The position numbers were made by a program, and so were the translations under genes. Source: Halomonas getboli (GTDB taxonomy: Bacteria; Pseudomonadota; Gammaproteobacteria; Pseudomonadales; Halomonadaceae). From it: 64,000 nucleotides of DNA. The first letter of the stretch is position 1. Each line of letters starts with the position of its first letter. The notes under the pieces are model-generated. The model was not told where the DNA came from, did no database searches, and saw nothing but the letters and a program-made list of their open reading frames with translations. The DNA lies in the NCBI RefSeq assembly GCF_023094245.1, contig NZ_JALMEW010000001.1:496986-560985 (forward strand), written 5' to 3'. Positions 16,406-24,467 of the stretch are shown here, one piece after another.

Positions 16406-17605
16406 TCATTCGATGGTGGACAGGGCGCCGGCGCGGGCCTGCTCGGCGACACGCGCCAGGCGGCGGCAGGCGTCGTTCAGGCGGGCCGCGTCGACGGTCA
16501 GGCTGAGGCGCACGAAGCCGGCGGCGGAGGGGCCGAAGGCCTCGCCGGAGAGCACCGAGACGCCCTGCTCGTCGAGCAGGCGGTCGGCGAAGTCCTGGGA
16601 CGACAGCCCGGTGGCGCGGATATCGATCATCAGGAACATGCCGGCGTCGGGCGTGATGACGTCGACCGAGGAACAGTCGGCGAGCGCCGCGACCACGGCG
16701 TCGCGGCGGCCGCGGTAGGTCTCGCGCATGGCGTCCAGCTCGGGCAGGGGCTGGCTCAGGGCATCGCGGGCGGCGTCCTGGATGAAGTCCGGGCAGCCGT
16801 AGAGCATGCACAGCGCCAGGTTGCCGAGATGCTCGATCAGCGCCTCGGGGCCCAATACCCAGCCCAGCCGCCAGCCGGTCATGGCATGGGACTTGGAAAG
16901 GCTGTCGACCACCACGGTGCGGTCGGCCATGTCGGGCAGGCCGGCGGCGCAGACGTGTTCGCCCTCGAAGATCAGCTCGGCGTAGACCTCGTCGGAGATC
17001 AGCCACAGGTCGTGGCGCTGGCACAGGTCGGCGATGGCCGCCCAGGTCTCGGCGTCGATCAGCTGGCCGGTGGGATTGTGGGGGCTGTTGAGCAGGATCG
17101 CCCGGGTGCGCGGGGTGATCGCCGCCTCGAGGTCGGCCGCGTCAAGGCGAAAGCCGGCGTCGCCGCGCAGCGGGATGCGGACCATCTCGGCGCCGGTGGA
17201 CTGCAGCACCGCCTCGTAGGTGACGTAGCTCGGCTCCGGGACGATCACCTCGTCGCCCGGGTCGAGCAGGCACTGGGCGGCGGCGTAGAGGCCGCACTGG
17301 GCGCCGGCCATGACGATCAGCTGCTCCGGGGTGACCTCCAGGCCGCGATCGTGGTAGCGCGCGGCGATGGCCTCGCGCAGGGCCCACTTGCCCTGCACGT
17401 CGGGGTAGTGGGTGGCACCGGCGCGCAGGCTGGCCACCGCGCCCTCGACGATCGGCGTCGGGGTGTCGAAATCCGGGTCGCCCACCGATAGCACGGTGAT
17501 GTCCTCGCCGGCGGCCCGGCGGGCCAGGGCGCGGTTATGGATGTCCCAGGCGGCGGCGCCTTCGCCGGCGATGCGCTGGGTCAGTCGGGAAAATCGCATC
17601 AGCAT
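16406..17605 (-). CDS. aruH: Arginine:pyruvate transaminase-like aminotransferase (AruH-like)
   Basis: This is a 399-residue fold-type I PLP aminotransferase. The PLP lysine lies in SLSKSHAMTGWRLGW, the substrate-contact arginine in FVRLSL, and SPHNPTGQL is present. The sequence resembles Pseudomonas AruH closely along its length (for example RIAGEGAAAWDIHNRALAR, SVGDPDFDTP, LALCMLYGCPDFIQDAA). AruH transfers the amino group of arginine to pyruvate. Its partner decarboxylase gene is two genes upstream. No guanidinobutyrase is present in the window, and the neighbours point to quaternary amines, so the natural substrate may be another cationic amino acid. Confidence 0.85.
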   Translation of the reverse strand: MLMRFSRLTQRIAGEGAAAWDIHNRALARRAAGEDITVLSVGDPDFDTPTPIVEGAVASLRAGATHYPDVQGKWALREAIAARYHDRGLEVTPEQLIVMAGAQCGLYAAAQCLLDPGDEVIVPEPSYVTYEAVLQSTGAEMVRIPLRGDAGFRLDAADLEAAITPRTRAILLNSPHNPTGQLIDAETWAAIADLCQRHDLWLISDEVYAELIFEGEHVCAAGLPDMADRTVVVDSLSKSHAMTGWRLGWVLGPEALIEHLGNLALCMLYGCPDFIQDAARDALSQPLPELDAMRETYRGRRDAVVAALADCSSVDVITPDAGMFLMIDIRATGLSSQDFADRLLDEQGVSVLSGEAFGPSAAGFVRLSLTVDAARLNDACRRLARVAEQARAGALSTIE

Positions 17606-17635
17606 CTCGCTCTGTCGTGAATCTGGTCGGGCCGT

Positions 17636-18577
17636 CTAGAGGCTGGCCTTGAGCGCGGTCAGGGCATCCTCGCCGTCGCGGGTGGTGACGCCCTCGAGGA
17701 AGCTGGCCACGCGCTCGGGATGGGCGACCAGCCACTCATGGGCGACGTCCTCGAGCTCACGCTCCTTGAGGCTGTATTCGAGAATGAACTCGCTCTGTTC
17801 GTCGGCGCTGAGCTCGAACTGATCGAGCAGGCGAGTGAGGTTCGGGTTGGCCTCGGCATAGCCCTTGGCGACGATGGTCTTGACGTCGCTGCGGCCGCCG
17901 TCGGCGCCGAAGATGTTCGCCGAGTCGTCGAGGATTCGCGCGTCGTACTCGGGCACCATCCAGTGCGGGGTCCAGCCGTAGAACAGGATCCAGCGCTCCT
18001 CGTCGACGGCGCCGGCCACCTCGCTGAGCATGCCCGGCGTCGACGAGGGCAGGATGTCCCAGTCGCCGAGCCCGTGCGTGTCGGACTCGATGGCGCCCTC
18101 GATCATGTCGGTGACCGTGGAGCCGCTCTCGATGCTGTAGATGGTGTGATCGAAGCGTTCGGCGATCTCGGGGTCGGCGAGCTGCTCGGCACGGGTGATC
18201 CCCGCTTCGGCCACGTAGCCCGGCACGGCGAAGCCCATCCGGGCGCCGGTGACGTTGTTGCCCAGGTCGACGATGGCGTCGGCCTCCATGGCGGCGTCGT
18301 AGCTCTCCTGCTGGGCGGGCATCCAGCCGGCCAGGAAGGCATCGCTGTCGCCGGTCTGCAGGGTGTTGTAGCCCACCGTGGAGCTGACTTCCTGGGTGCT
18401 GGTGGTATAGCCCAGCGGCTCGATGAGCTGGGCGAGGATCTCGCTCTTCACGGTGACCCCGGGCCAGGGCGGCACGACCAGGCGCAGTTCGTCGTCGCGA
18501 TCGGCGGCCAGGGCCGGTCCGGACAGGGCCAGGCCGGCGATCAAGGCCATGGTCAGGGGCTTGGTGTGCGGCTTCAT
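17636..18577 (-). CDS. Orphan ProX/CaiX-like quaternary-amine substrate-binding protein
   Basis: This is a 313-residue OpuAC-family periplasmic binding protein with a signal peptide (LTMALIAGLALSGPALA, cleaved near residue 24). It carries tryptophans expected of a choline/betaine cage (LVVPPWPGVTVK, WMPAQQESY, LFYGWTPHWMVPEYD). Such proteins bind glycine betaine, choline or carnitine. No matching permease or ATPase gene (proV/proW type) is nearby, as with Pseudomonas CaiX, BetX and CbcX, which share a core transporter encoded elsewhere. It sits between the AruI-like and AruH-like genes, which ties that pathway to a quaternary ammonium compound. The ATG at 18577 follows AAGGAGACG. Confidence 0.87.
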   Translation of the reverse strand: MKPHTKPLTMALIAGLALSGPALAADRDDELRLVVPPWPGVTVKSEILAQLIEPLGYTTSTQEVSSTVGYNTLQTGDSDAFLAGWMPAQQESYDAAMEADAIVDLGNNVTGARMGFAVPGYVAEAGITRAEQLADPEIAERFDHTIYSIESGSTVTDMIEGAIESDTHGLGDWDILPSSTPGMLSEVAGAVDEERWILFYGWTPHWMVPEYDARILDDSANIFGADGGRSDVKTIVAKGYAEANPNLTRLLDQFELSADEQSEFILEYSLKERELEDVAHEWLVAHPERVASFLEGVTTRDGEDALTALKASL

Positions 18578-18644
18578 TCGTGGACGTCTCCTTGTGTCGT
18601 GGGCCGACTCGGGCCGGCCAGGGAAAGGGGCTTGTCCCAAGTGG

Positions 18645-20240
18645 TCAGAGCGATGCGGTCCAGGCGGCGGCATCGACCTCGACGATCAGCGGGCTTCCGG
18701 CATCGCCGAGCCGGCCCAGGGCGTCGTGCAGGCTCGCCGGGTCGGTCACGCCGACGTGGCGGCAGCCGTAGGCCTCGGCCAGGGCGCGGAAGTCCGGGGC
18801 GGCCAGGTCGACGCCGAGATGCGGCACCTCGCTCATCGACATGTAGCGGCGGATCTCGTCGTAGCCGTCGTTGTTCCAGATCACCAGCGCCACCGGCCAG
18901 CCCAGGTCGCGGGCGGTGCCCAGCTCGCCGAGCACGAACTGCAGGCCGCCGTCGCCGACCAGGGCGACCACCGGCTGCTCGGGGCGAGCCAAGGCGGCGC
19001 CCAGGGCTGCGGGTAGGCCGTAGCCGAGGGTGCCGAAGCCGGTGGCAGCATTGAACCAGCGCCTCGGCGTCGGCATCGCGGCCAGGAAGTTGCCGGCGTA
19101 GACCGGGCCGGTGGAGTCGCCGACCACGATCGCTTCAGGCAACGCCTCGCGCAGAGTGGCGTAGAGCGGCACATAGGGGGCGAGCTCCGGGTCCGCAGCC
19201 AGCGCCAGTGCCTCGCGCACGGCCTCGGCGCGTGCGGCCCCGTCGCGGTTCGCCGCCTCCGGCAGCACCTCGAGCAGACCGCGCATGGCCTGGCCGGCCT
19301 CGGCGAGCAGGGCGAGGTCGGCGGCCTGGTTGCGGCCCAGCTGCTGCGGGTCGATGTCGATGCGGATCAGCCGACCGTCGAGCCGGAAGCCCTCGTCGAA
19401 CACCAGGTCGTAGTCGGTTTCGCCGAGCTCGGTGCCGATCGCCAGCACCACGTCGGCCTCGGCGGCCAGTCGGCGCGCCGCGGGCAGGCTCTGGGTGGCG
19501 CCGAGATCGAGCGGATGGTCGAGCCCGAGCACCCCCTTGGCGTTGATGGTGGTGAAGGCGGGAGCGTCGAGGCGCTCGGCCAGGCGCCGGGCGAGCTCCG
19601 GCGCGGCGGCGGTGCCGCCGCCGAGCAGCACCAGCGGGCGCTCGGCGCCTGCCAGCCACTCGCCGGCCCGGGCCAGCGCCTCGGGCGCCGGCGCCGGTGG
19701 AAACACCGTGGCCGGTGTTGCTGCGATATCGGGCGCCGGAGCGGCCATCACGTCGAGCGGGATCTCGATGTGCACCGGGCCCGGGCGGGCGCTCGAGAAC
19801 ACCGCGAAGGCGCGGGCCAGCACCTCGGGCAGCGCCGCCGGGTCGTGCAGGGTGTGGCTGAACACGCTGACGCCGGAGAGGGTCTCGCCCTGGTGCGGCA
19901 TCTCGTGCAGCCGCCCCTGGCCGCGGCCGAGGGTGGCGCGCTGGTTGACGCTGGAGATCACCAGCATCGGCACCGAGTCGGCCAGGGCCTGAGCCATGGC
20001 GGTGGCGATGTTGGTCATGCCGGGGCCGGAGATGATGAAGCAGGCCGCCGGCTTGCCGCTGGCCCTGGCGTAGCCGTCGGCCATGAAGCCGGCGCCCTGT
20101 TCGTGGCGCGGGGTGACGTGGACCAGGCCGCTATCGCCCAGGGCGCGATACAGCTCGATGGTATGCACGCCGGGGATGCCGAAGGCGGTGTCGACGCCGT
20201 GGGCCTCGAGCAGGGAGATCAAATGTTGGGCGCAGTTCAT
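18645..20240 (-). CDS. aruI: TPP-dependent 2-oxoacid decarboxylase (AruI-like)
   Basis: This is a 531-residue thiamine-diphosphate enzyme of the acetolactate synthase/benzoylformate decarboxylase fold. The N-terminal half has GIPGVHTIELYRAL and TPRHEQGAGFMADGYAR with the conserved glutamate. The C-terminal half has the TPP motif GDGGLQFVLGELGTA followed by NNDGYDEI. It resembles Pseudomonas AruI, which decarboxylates 2-ketoarginine to 4-guanidinobutyraldehyde. Its start codon overlaps the stop of the HD-domain gene by four bases, so it is translationally coupled to the TmpB-like protein. The substrate is inferred to be the 2-oxoacid made by the AruH-like enzyme. Confidence 0.86.
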   Translation of the reverse strand: MNCAQHLISLLEAHGVDTAFGIPGVHTIELYRALGDSGLVHVTPRHEQGAGFMADGYARASGKPAACFIISGPGMTNIATAMAQALADSVPMLVISSVNQRATLGRGQGRLHEMPHQGETLSGVSVFSHTLHDPAALPEVLARAFAVFSSARPGPVHIEIPLDVMAAPAPDIAATPATVFPPAPAPEALARAGEWLAGAERPLVLLGGGTAAAPELARRLAERLDAPAFTTINAKGVLGLDHPLDLGATQSLPAARRLAAEADVVLAIGTELGETDYDLVFDEGFRLDGRLIRIDIDPQQLGRNQAADLALLAEAGQAMRGLLEVLPEAANRDGAARAEAVREALALAADPELAPYVPLYATLREALPEAIVVGDSTGPVYAGNFLAAMPTPRRWFNAATGFGTLGYGLPAALGAALARPEQPVVALVGDGGLQFVLGELGTARDLGWPVALVIWNNDGYDEIRRYMSMSEVPHLGVDLAAPDFRALAEAYGCRHVGVTDPASLHDALGRLGDAGSPLIVEVDAAAWTASL

Positions 20241-20824
20241 GAACGGGGCTCCTCTTCGATGATGGGCGGCAGGCCGCCGAAGGGCGCTCGATTCAGGACG
20301 CGTTCCACCATCGGCACGAAGTGCTCGAGGGGCAGGGTGTCGTAGTCCGGGTCGAAGCTGGTCTGATCCCAGTCGTCGCAGAAGCGCACCGTACGCTCGT
20401 AGGCCGGATGGTCGCGGAACTGCTCCCGGGCGTGGCGGTCGAGGCCGAAATAGTGGCGATAGTGATAGCCCTGGAACAGCTCGTGATGACGAATCATCCA
20501 GGCGTTGAGCGGGTCGATGAACGGCTCGAGGATGGCCGCGGCGATCTCGGCGTGGTTGGCCGGGGCCAGGTCGTCGCCGATGTCGTGGAGCAGGGCGCAG
20601 ACCACCATCTCCTCGTCGGCGCCGTCGCGCAGGGCGCGGGTCGCGGTCTGCAGGCAGTGCTCGTAGCGGTCGACCGGATAGCCGTGGGTATCGCCGGCCA
20701 GGCGGTGCAGGTGTGCGAGCACGCGGCGCGGGGCGTCGGTGACGTAGTCGCGGAAGCGGTCGTCGATCAGCGCCCACTCGTCGCGGCTGGCCTCGCCGAA
20801 GTGGCGGAAACGGGCCTGGTTCAT
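20237..20824 (-). CDS. HD-domain mixed-valent di-iron oxygenase-like protein (TmpB/PhnZ type)
   Basis: This 195-residue HD-superfamily protein carries the expected metal ligands: His56 in RYEHCLQTA, His80-Asp81 in LLHDIGDD, His91 in NHAEI, His113/114 in RHHELFQGY, and an aspartate near 150. Together with the adjacent 2-oxoglutarate oxygenase gene it matches the TmpA/TmpB pair, which converts 2-trimethylaminoethylphosphonate to glycine betaine and phosphate. The PhnY/PhnZ pair is analogous. The PhnZ Tyr/Glu gating residues are not conserved (GYPVDRYEH here), so the substrate may differ. The gene overlaps both neighbours by four bases. A plain phosphohydrolase remains possible but fits the pairing less well. 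Confidence 0.7.
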   Translation of the reverse strand: MNQARFRHFGEASRDEWALIDDRFRDYVTDAPRRVLAHLHRLAGDTHGYPVDRYEHCLQTATRALRDGADEEMVVCALLHDIGDDLAPANHAEIAAAILEPFIDPLNAWMIRHHELFQGYHYRHYFGLDRHAREQFRDHPAYERTVRFCDDWDQTSFDPDYDTLPLEHFVPMVERVLNRAPFGGLPPIIEEEPRS

Positions 20825-21960
20825 GCGACCTCCTCGGGGGTGGCGACGTCGGTCAGCCGAGTGCGCAGGGTCAGGCGGCGGCTGGCGGTGCTGTCGCGAT
20901 CGACGTAGCCCTGGCGCAGGTGGCGTACGCCGCCGGCCAGCTCGAAGGCGCTGCGCCCGTGGAACAGGCGATAGTTGTCCATGATCAGCATCTGGCCCGG
21001 ATCGAGCTTGAGGTGCACGGTCAGCTCGTCGGAGGTGATCAGCGCATAGAAGGCGTGGCGCGCGGCGTAGTAGCGCTCGAGTTCGTCGGCCGGCAGGGCG
21101 TCGACCCGCTCGGTGCGGTTGTTGAAGCGCACGCGGCTCACTCGACCCCGGCTGTCCAGCTCGATCAGCGGGCCTTCGCTCTCCAGCCAGGTGCCCTCGT
21201 CGCGATAGCGGAAGCGCGGCGTGACCCGGGTCAGGCAGTCGAAGGCCGCCGGGTCGCGCTCGCGCAGCACCTGGGCGGCGCGGTAGCCGTCGACCAGGGT
21301 GTTGTCGCCGCCGTCGGCGGCATTGGTCAGGCAGTGCAGCCAGATGTAGCCGGGGATCGGATCGCGATAGGGGTTGTCGGTGTGCGGCTCCAGGCCGCGC
21401 TGGGTCATGGTCAGGTCATAGGCGTTGGCCACCGACTTGACGTCGGCGATGCCGCCCCAGTTGGTGCGCCGCAGCGGGCCGACACGGTCGATCAGCGCCT
21501 GCATGCCGTGTTCGTCGGTGGGCACGCCGGAGACCAGCGCCACGCCGTAGCGGTGCAGGCCTTCGAGCAGCTCGAGCAGCGCGGCATCGTCGGAGACGGC
21601 GGCGGCGAAGTCGGCCCGGGGCAGGGCGTCGAGGTCGGCGTCCCACAGGGTGCGGCCTGGGACGCTATCGCCGCGTTCCCCGTCGTGGGTGTCCAGTGCG
21701 GCCAGGGGAAAGCGCGTCGCGTGACCGTCGCTGAAGCGCAGCGCCAGGGCGTTGCCGTCGATGTCGGCGTGTTCCACGGCGAGCTCCAGCGGCAGTTCGG
21801 CGGCCTCGATCAGCCGCTGGCCGGTGCCAGGGTCCAGGGTCTCGGCATCCGGCGAGCGCTCGCGCAGCCACAGGGCCGCGAACTCGCGAGAACGGCCATC
21901 GAGGTCGAGGATCAGACGCTTGCCGTCGGCGGACAGCCTTGCCTTGGCGCTTGCAGTCAT
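20821..21960 (-). CDS. TmpA/gamma-butyrobetaine-hydroxylase-like Fe(II)/2-oxoglutarate oxygenase
   Basis: This is a 379-residue TauD-fold dioxygenase with an N-terminal GBBH-like domain (LWLRERS region, residues 1-90). The iron ligands are visible as His193 and Asp195 in EPHTDNPYRD and His334 in RLFHGRSAF; Arg347 or Arg349 probably binds 2-oxoglutarate. The cysteines of the BBOX N-terminal zinc site are missing. It is the first gene of the operon and overlaps the HD gene by four bases. TmpA hydroxylates 2-trimethylaminoethylphosphonate, while relatives hydroxylate gamma-butyrobetaine or trimethyllysine. The pairing favours a TmpA role, but the neighbours suggest another trimethylated substrate. 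Confidence 0.82.
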   Translation of the reverse strand: MTASAKARLSADGKRLILDLDGRSREFAALWLRERSPDAETLDPGTGQRLIEAAELPLELAVEHADIDGNALALRFSDGHATRFPLAALDTHDGERGDSVPGRTLWDADLDALPRADFAAAVSDDAALLELLEGLHRYGVALVSGVPTDEHGMQALIDRVGPLRRTNWGGIADVKSVANAYDLTMTQRGLEPHTDNPYRDPIPGYIWLHCLTNAADGGDNTLVDGYRAAQVLRERDPAAFDCLTRVTPRFRYRDEGTWLESEGPLIELDSRGRVSRVRFNNRTERVDALPADELERYYAARHAFYALITSDELTVHLKLDPGQMLIMDNYRLFHGRSAFELAGGVRHLRQGYVDRDSTASRRLTLRTRLTDVATPEEVA

Positions 21961-22094
21961 GGCGATGAATCTCCGGGTGGTCAGGGCTTGAACGGTCGTG
22001 GTCAGCGGCGCCGATGACGTGACACTGCTGTACCCTAACGTCGCTCCAGCGCTATCATTTGATCAAATTAGCCATAAGATTGATCTTTTTGGAC
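21961..22094. promoter_or_regulatory. Divergent control region of the ten-gene operon and its regulator
   Basis: This 134-base spacer between divergent genes contains a perfect 12-bp palindrome ATTTGATCAAAT at 22057-22068 and a nearby imperfect AAGAT-TG-ATCTT at 22076-22087, both in a locally AT-rich patch. These are candidate operator sites for the GlxA-type regulator. No promoter hexamers can be assigned with certainty. Confidence 0.45.
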
Positions 22095-23123
22095 ATGAGC
22101 GACGATATTTCTCCGGCCTGGCCCTATCCACGGCCGGATTCGCCGCCGCTGCTGTCGCCGGAGCAGGCCGAGCAGACCCTGGATGTGTGGCTGCTGCCCA
22201 AGTTCTCGATGCTGACGCTGTTCTGCATGCTCGAGCCGCTGCGAGTGGCCAATCGCTTCGGGCGCGACCTGTTCGCCTGGCGGCTGCGCTCGGTGGATGG
22301 CGGGGGCGTGGTGGCCAGCAACGGGGTACGCATCGAGGTGGACGGCCGGCTGGCCGAGGTACCCGACGATGCCCATCTGATGGTGGTGTCGTCCTACGAG
22401 GCGGAGGCCACGGTGATGGCTCAGGACCGCGCGGTGCTGCGGCGAGTGGCGGCCTACGGCGGCTGGCTGGGGGGGCTGGATACCGCGCCCTTCATCCTGG
22501 CGCGGGCCGGGGTGCTGGAGGGGCATCGGGTGGCGCTGCACTGGGAGAGCGTGCCGGCCTTCCGGCGCGAATTTCCCGGCCTGAGCATCAGCCGTCGTGC
22601 CTTCGAGTCTGATGCGTCGCGCCAGACCGGTGCCGGCGGGACCACCGGCATCGACATGATGCTGGATCGCATCGCCCGGGACTACGGGCCGGCGCTGGCC
22701 GATGCGGTGAGTCGCCAGCTGGTCCATGACCGGCACGATGCGCCGGGCGACGAAGATGGGGAATCGTCGGAAGGGGGCCCCCCGGCGCGCTACGCGAACC
22801 TGCCGCGCAGCGTGGTGAAGAGCCTGGCGGTGATGGAGGCCAACCTGGCGAAGGCGCTGCCGATCCCCGAGATCTGTCGCCTGGCGGGACAGTCCCAGCG
22901 GCAGCTGTCGCGGCTGTTTCTGGCCAGGTTCGGCGAGACACCCAAACAGTGCTATCTGGGGATGCGCCTGGACCGGGCGCAGCGGCTGCTGTCAGCCAGC
23001 CACGCCACGGTCACCGAGGCCGCCCTGGCGACCGGCTTCACGCATACCGCGCACTTTTCCCGGGCCTATCGGGCGCGGTTTGGCGAGTCTCCAAGAGATA
23101 CGGCGGCCCGAGGCCCCGGCTAG
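22095..23123 (+). CDS. GlxA-type AraC-family transcriptional regulator
   Basis: This is a 342-residue regulator. An N-terminal DJ-1/PfpI-like domain (WLLPKFSMLTLFCMLEPLRVANRFG, then GLDTAPFILARAG) precedes a C-terminal AraC helix-turn-helix (ATGFTHTAHFSRAYRARFGESPRD). Relatives GbdR, CdhR and SouR sense betaine, carnitine and sarcosine in Pseudomonas. The first ATG is at 22095; an in-frame TTG at 22059 would run through the palindrome. It diverges from the TmpA-like gene and is the likely controller of the ten-gene operon. An acidic, Gly-rich linker (residues about 215-235) joins the domains. Confidence 0.9.
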   Translation: MSDDISPAWPYPRPDSPPLLSPEQAEQTLDVWLLPKFSMLTLFCMLEPLRVANRFGRDLFAWRLRSVDGGGVVASNGVRIEVDGRLAEVPDDAHLMVVSSYEAEATVMAQDRAVLRRVAAYGGWLGGLDTAPFILARAGVLEGHRVALHWESVPAFRREFPGLSISRRAFESDASRQTGAGGTTGIDMMLDRIARDYGPALADAVSRQLVHDRHDAPGDEDGESSEGGPPARYANLPRSVVKSLAVMEANLAKALPIPEICRLAGQSQRQLSRLFLARFGETPKQCYLGMRLDRAQRLLSASHATVTEAALATGFTHTAHFSRAYRARFGESPRDTAARGPG

Positions 23124-23139
23124 GGAGACGAGGCCCGGG

Positions 23140-24366
23140 TCAGGCCTCGACGCCGATGTACCGCTGGCGACGGGCGCGCTGCACCATGCGATAGCGCGAG
23201 CGGATCTCGTCGCGCTCCATGTAGCAGCCCTGCAGCCAGCGATGGCCGGTGCTGCCCTCGAAGGCGTCGCGGGCGTGCAGCAGGCGGCGATTGTCGAAGA
23301 TCACCAGGTCGCCGGGTTCGTAGGTGAAGCGGATGGCGAAGGCCGGGTCGCGCAGCAGCCGCTGCAGCGCCATCAGCGCCTCATAGGCCGGCTCCACGTC
23401 CTCGAAGGCGGTCTGCAGCGGGCCGCGCAGGAAGTCGGCGATGCGCACCTCGAGCAGCTCGCCGCGGGCGTCGAGGCGAATCATCGGCTCGAACCACACG
23501 TAGTCGGTGGTCCTGGCGGTGTTGGCGTAGCACCAGCGCACCCGGGTCAGGGTATTCCACGCCTCCGGGGCGCGCTCACGCAGCGCCTCGGCCACGGCGA
23601 AGCCGTCGAGCATCACCGCCTGGCCGCCCTCCACGCTGTTTTCCAGGCAGTGCAGCATCTGCAGGCCCGGATGGTACTCGCGGGTCGGCAGGTCGGTATG
23701 AGGTGGCAGGGCGATGGAGGTGTAGGCGTTGGAGTCTGGATCCGGCTTGGCCCTGACGTTGAACAGGCCGCCGAAGTTGGTATCGCGGATCGGGCCGATG
23801 CGATGGGCGATGGCCTCCAGCGAGCCGGGTTCGGTGGGCAGGCCGCGCAGTCGTACCAGGCCCTTGCCGAGCACGCTCTCGAGTGCCGGGGCGAGGGTCG
23901 CCTCCTCGGCCTCGCTTCCGGGGGCGGTGTCGAGCAGGCCGCCGGCGTCGAGGGTGTCAGGGCCGGCGTCGGGGCCGCCGTGCCAGAGGGTCACCGGCAC
24001 CAGCGGCGCCTCGGGATCGCCGGCGTTGTCATAGTCGTGGGCGCGCAGCCAGCCTGGGTGGAAGCGCAGGCGCCGGTCCTCGGGGGCGAAGGTCACGCAC
24101 AGCGCGCCGGCGGCATCGATCTCGGCCCCTTCGATCTCCGGCCAGGCCGGCAGGGCCGAGAGGTCCAGGATACGCTCGCGGGTCGCCGGATTGACGGTGG
24201 TGTCGTCGGCGGCGTTCTCGCGCAGCCAGATGCCGTGATAGCGGCTGACGCGACCGTCGCTCCAGCGCAGCGTGACCAGGCGCGGGGTGAAGGAGACGGC
24301 GTCGATATCGGCGTCGATCGGCCAGGCGTCGTAGTCCGGAGTGAGAGGCAGGGTGGCGTCGGTCAT
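23140..24366 (-). CDS. Gamma-butyrobetaine-hydroxylase-like Fe(II)/2-oxoglutarate oxygenase
   Basis: This 408-residue protein has an N-terminal GBBH-like domain (YHGIWLRENAADD) and a TauD-fold catalytic domain. The iron ligands are His223 and Asp225 in PPHTDLPTRE and His364 in RRLLHARDAF; Arg376 probably binds 2-oxoglutarate. It has the BBOX-like GPIRDTNFGGLFNV and PGLQMLHCLEN segments. BBOX converts gamma-butyrobetaine to carnitine, and carnitine degradation genes lie 6 kb away. It converges on the GlxA-type gene, with the stops 16 bases apart, and follows the Rieske gene on the same strand. The zinc-site cysteines of animal and Pseudomonas BBOX are absent. Confidence 0.82.
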   Translation of the reverse strand: MTDATLPLTPDYDAWPIDADIDAVSFTPRLVTLRWSDGRVSRYHGIWLRENAADDTTVNPATRERILDLSALPAWPEIEGAEIDAAGALCVTFAPEDRRLRFHPGWLRAHDYDNAGDPEAPLVPVTLWHGGPDAGPDTLDAGGLLDTAPGSEAEEATLAPALESVLGKGLVRLRGLPTEPGSLEAIAHRIGPIRDTNFGGLFNVRAKPDPDSNAYTSIALPPHTDLPTREYHPGLQMLHCLENSVEGGQAVMLDGFAVAEALRERAPEAWNTLTRVRWCYANTARTTDYVWFEPMIRLDARGELLEVRIADFLRGPLQTAFEDVEPAYEALMALQRLLRDPAFAIRFTYEPGDLVIFDNRRLLHARDAFEGSTGHRWLQGCYMERDEIRSRYRMVQRARRQRYIGVEA

Positions 24367-24467
24367 GGGGCGTCTCCCGAGCGGTGAGTGTTGCGCTCAG
24401 GATGCCAGCGACAGTCCGACGCCTGGCGGCAGGATTGGACACCGACTGTGCACGATTCGACAGACCC

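Noticed and set aside
11653..20240. Plain arginine transaminase pathway as the sole explanation of the operon
   Set aside because: The enzymes fit it, but no guanidinobutyrase is present and betaine-type proteins are interleaved; I keep it as an alternative, not as the final call.
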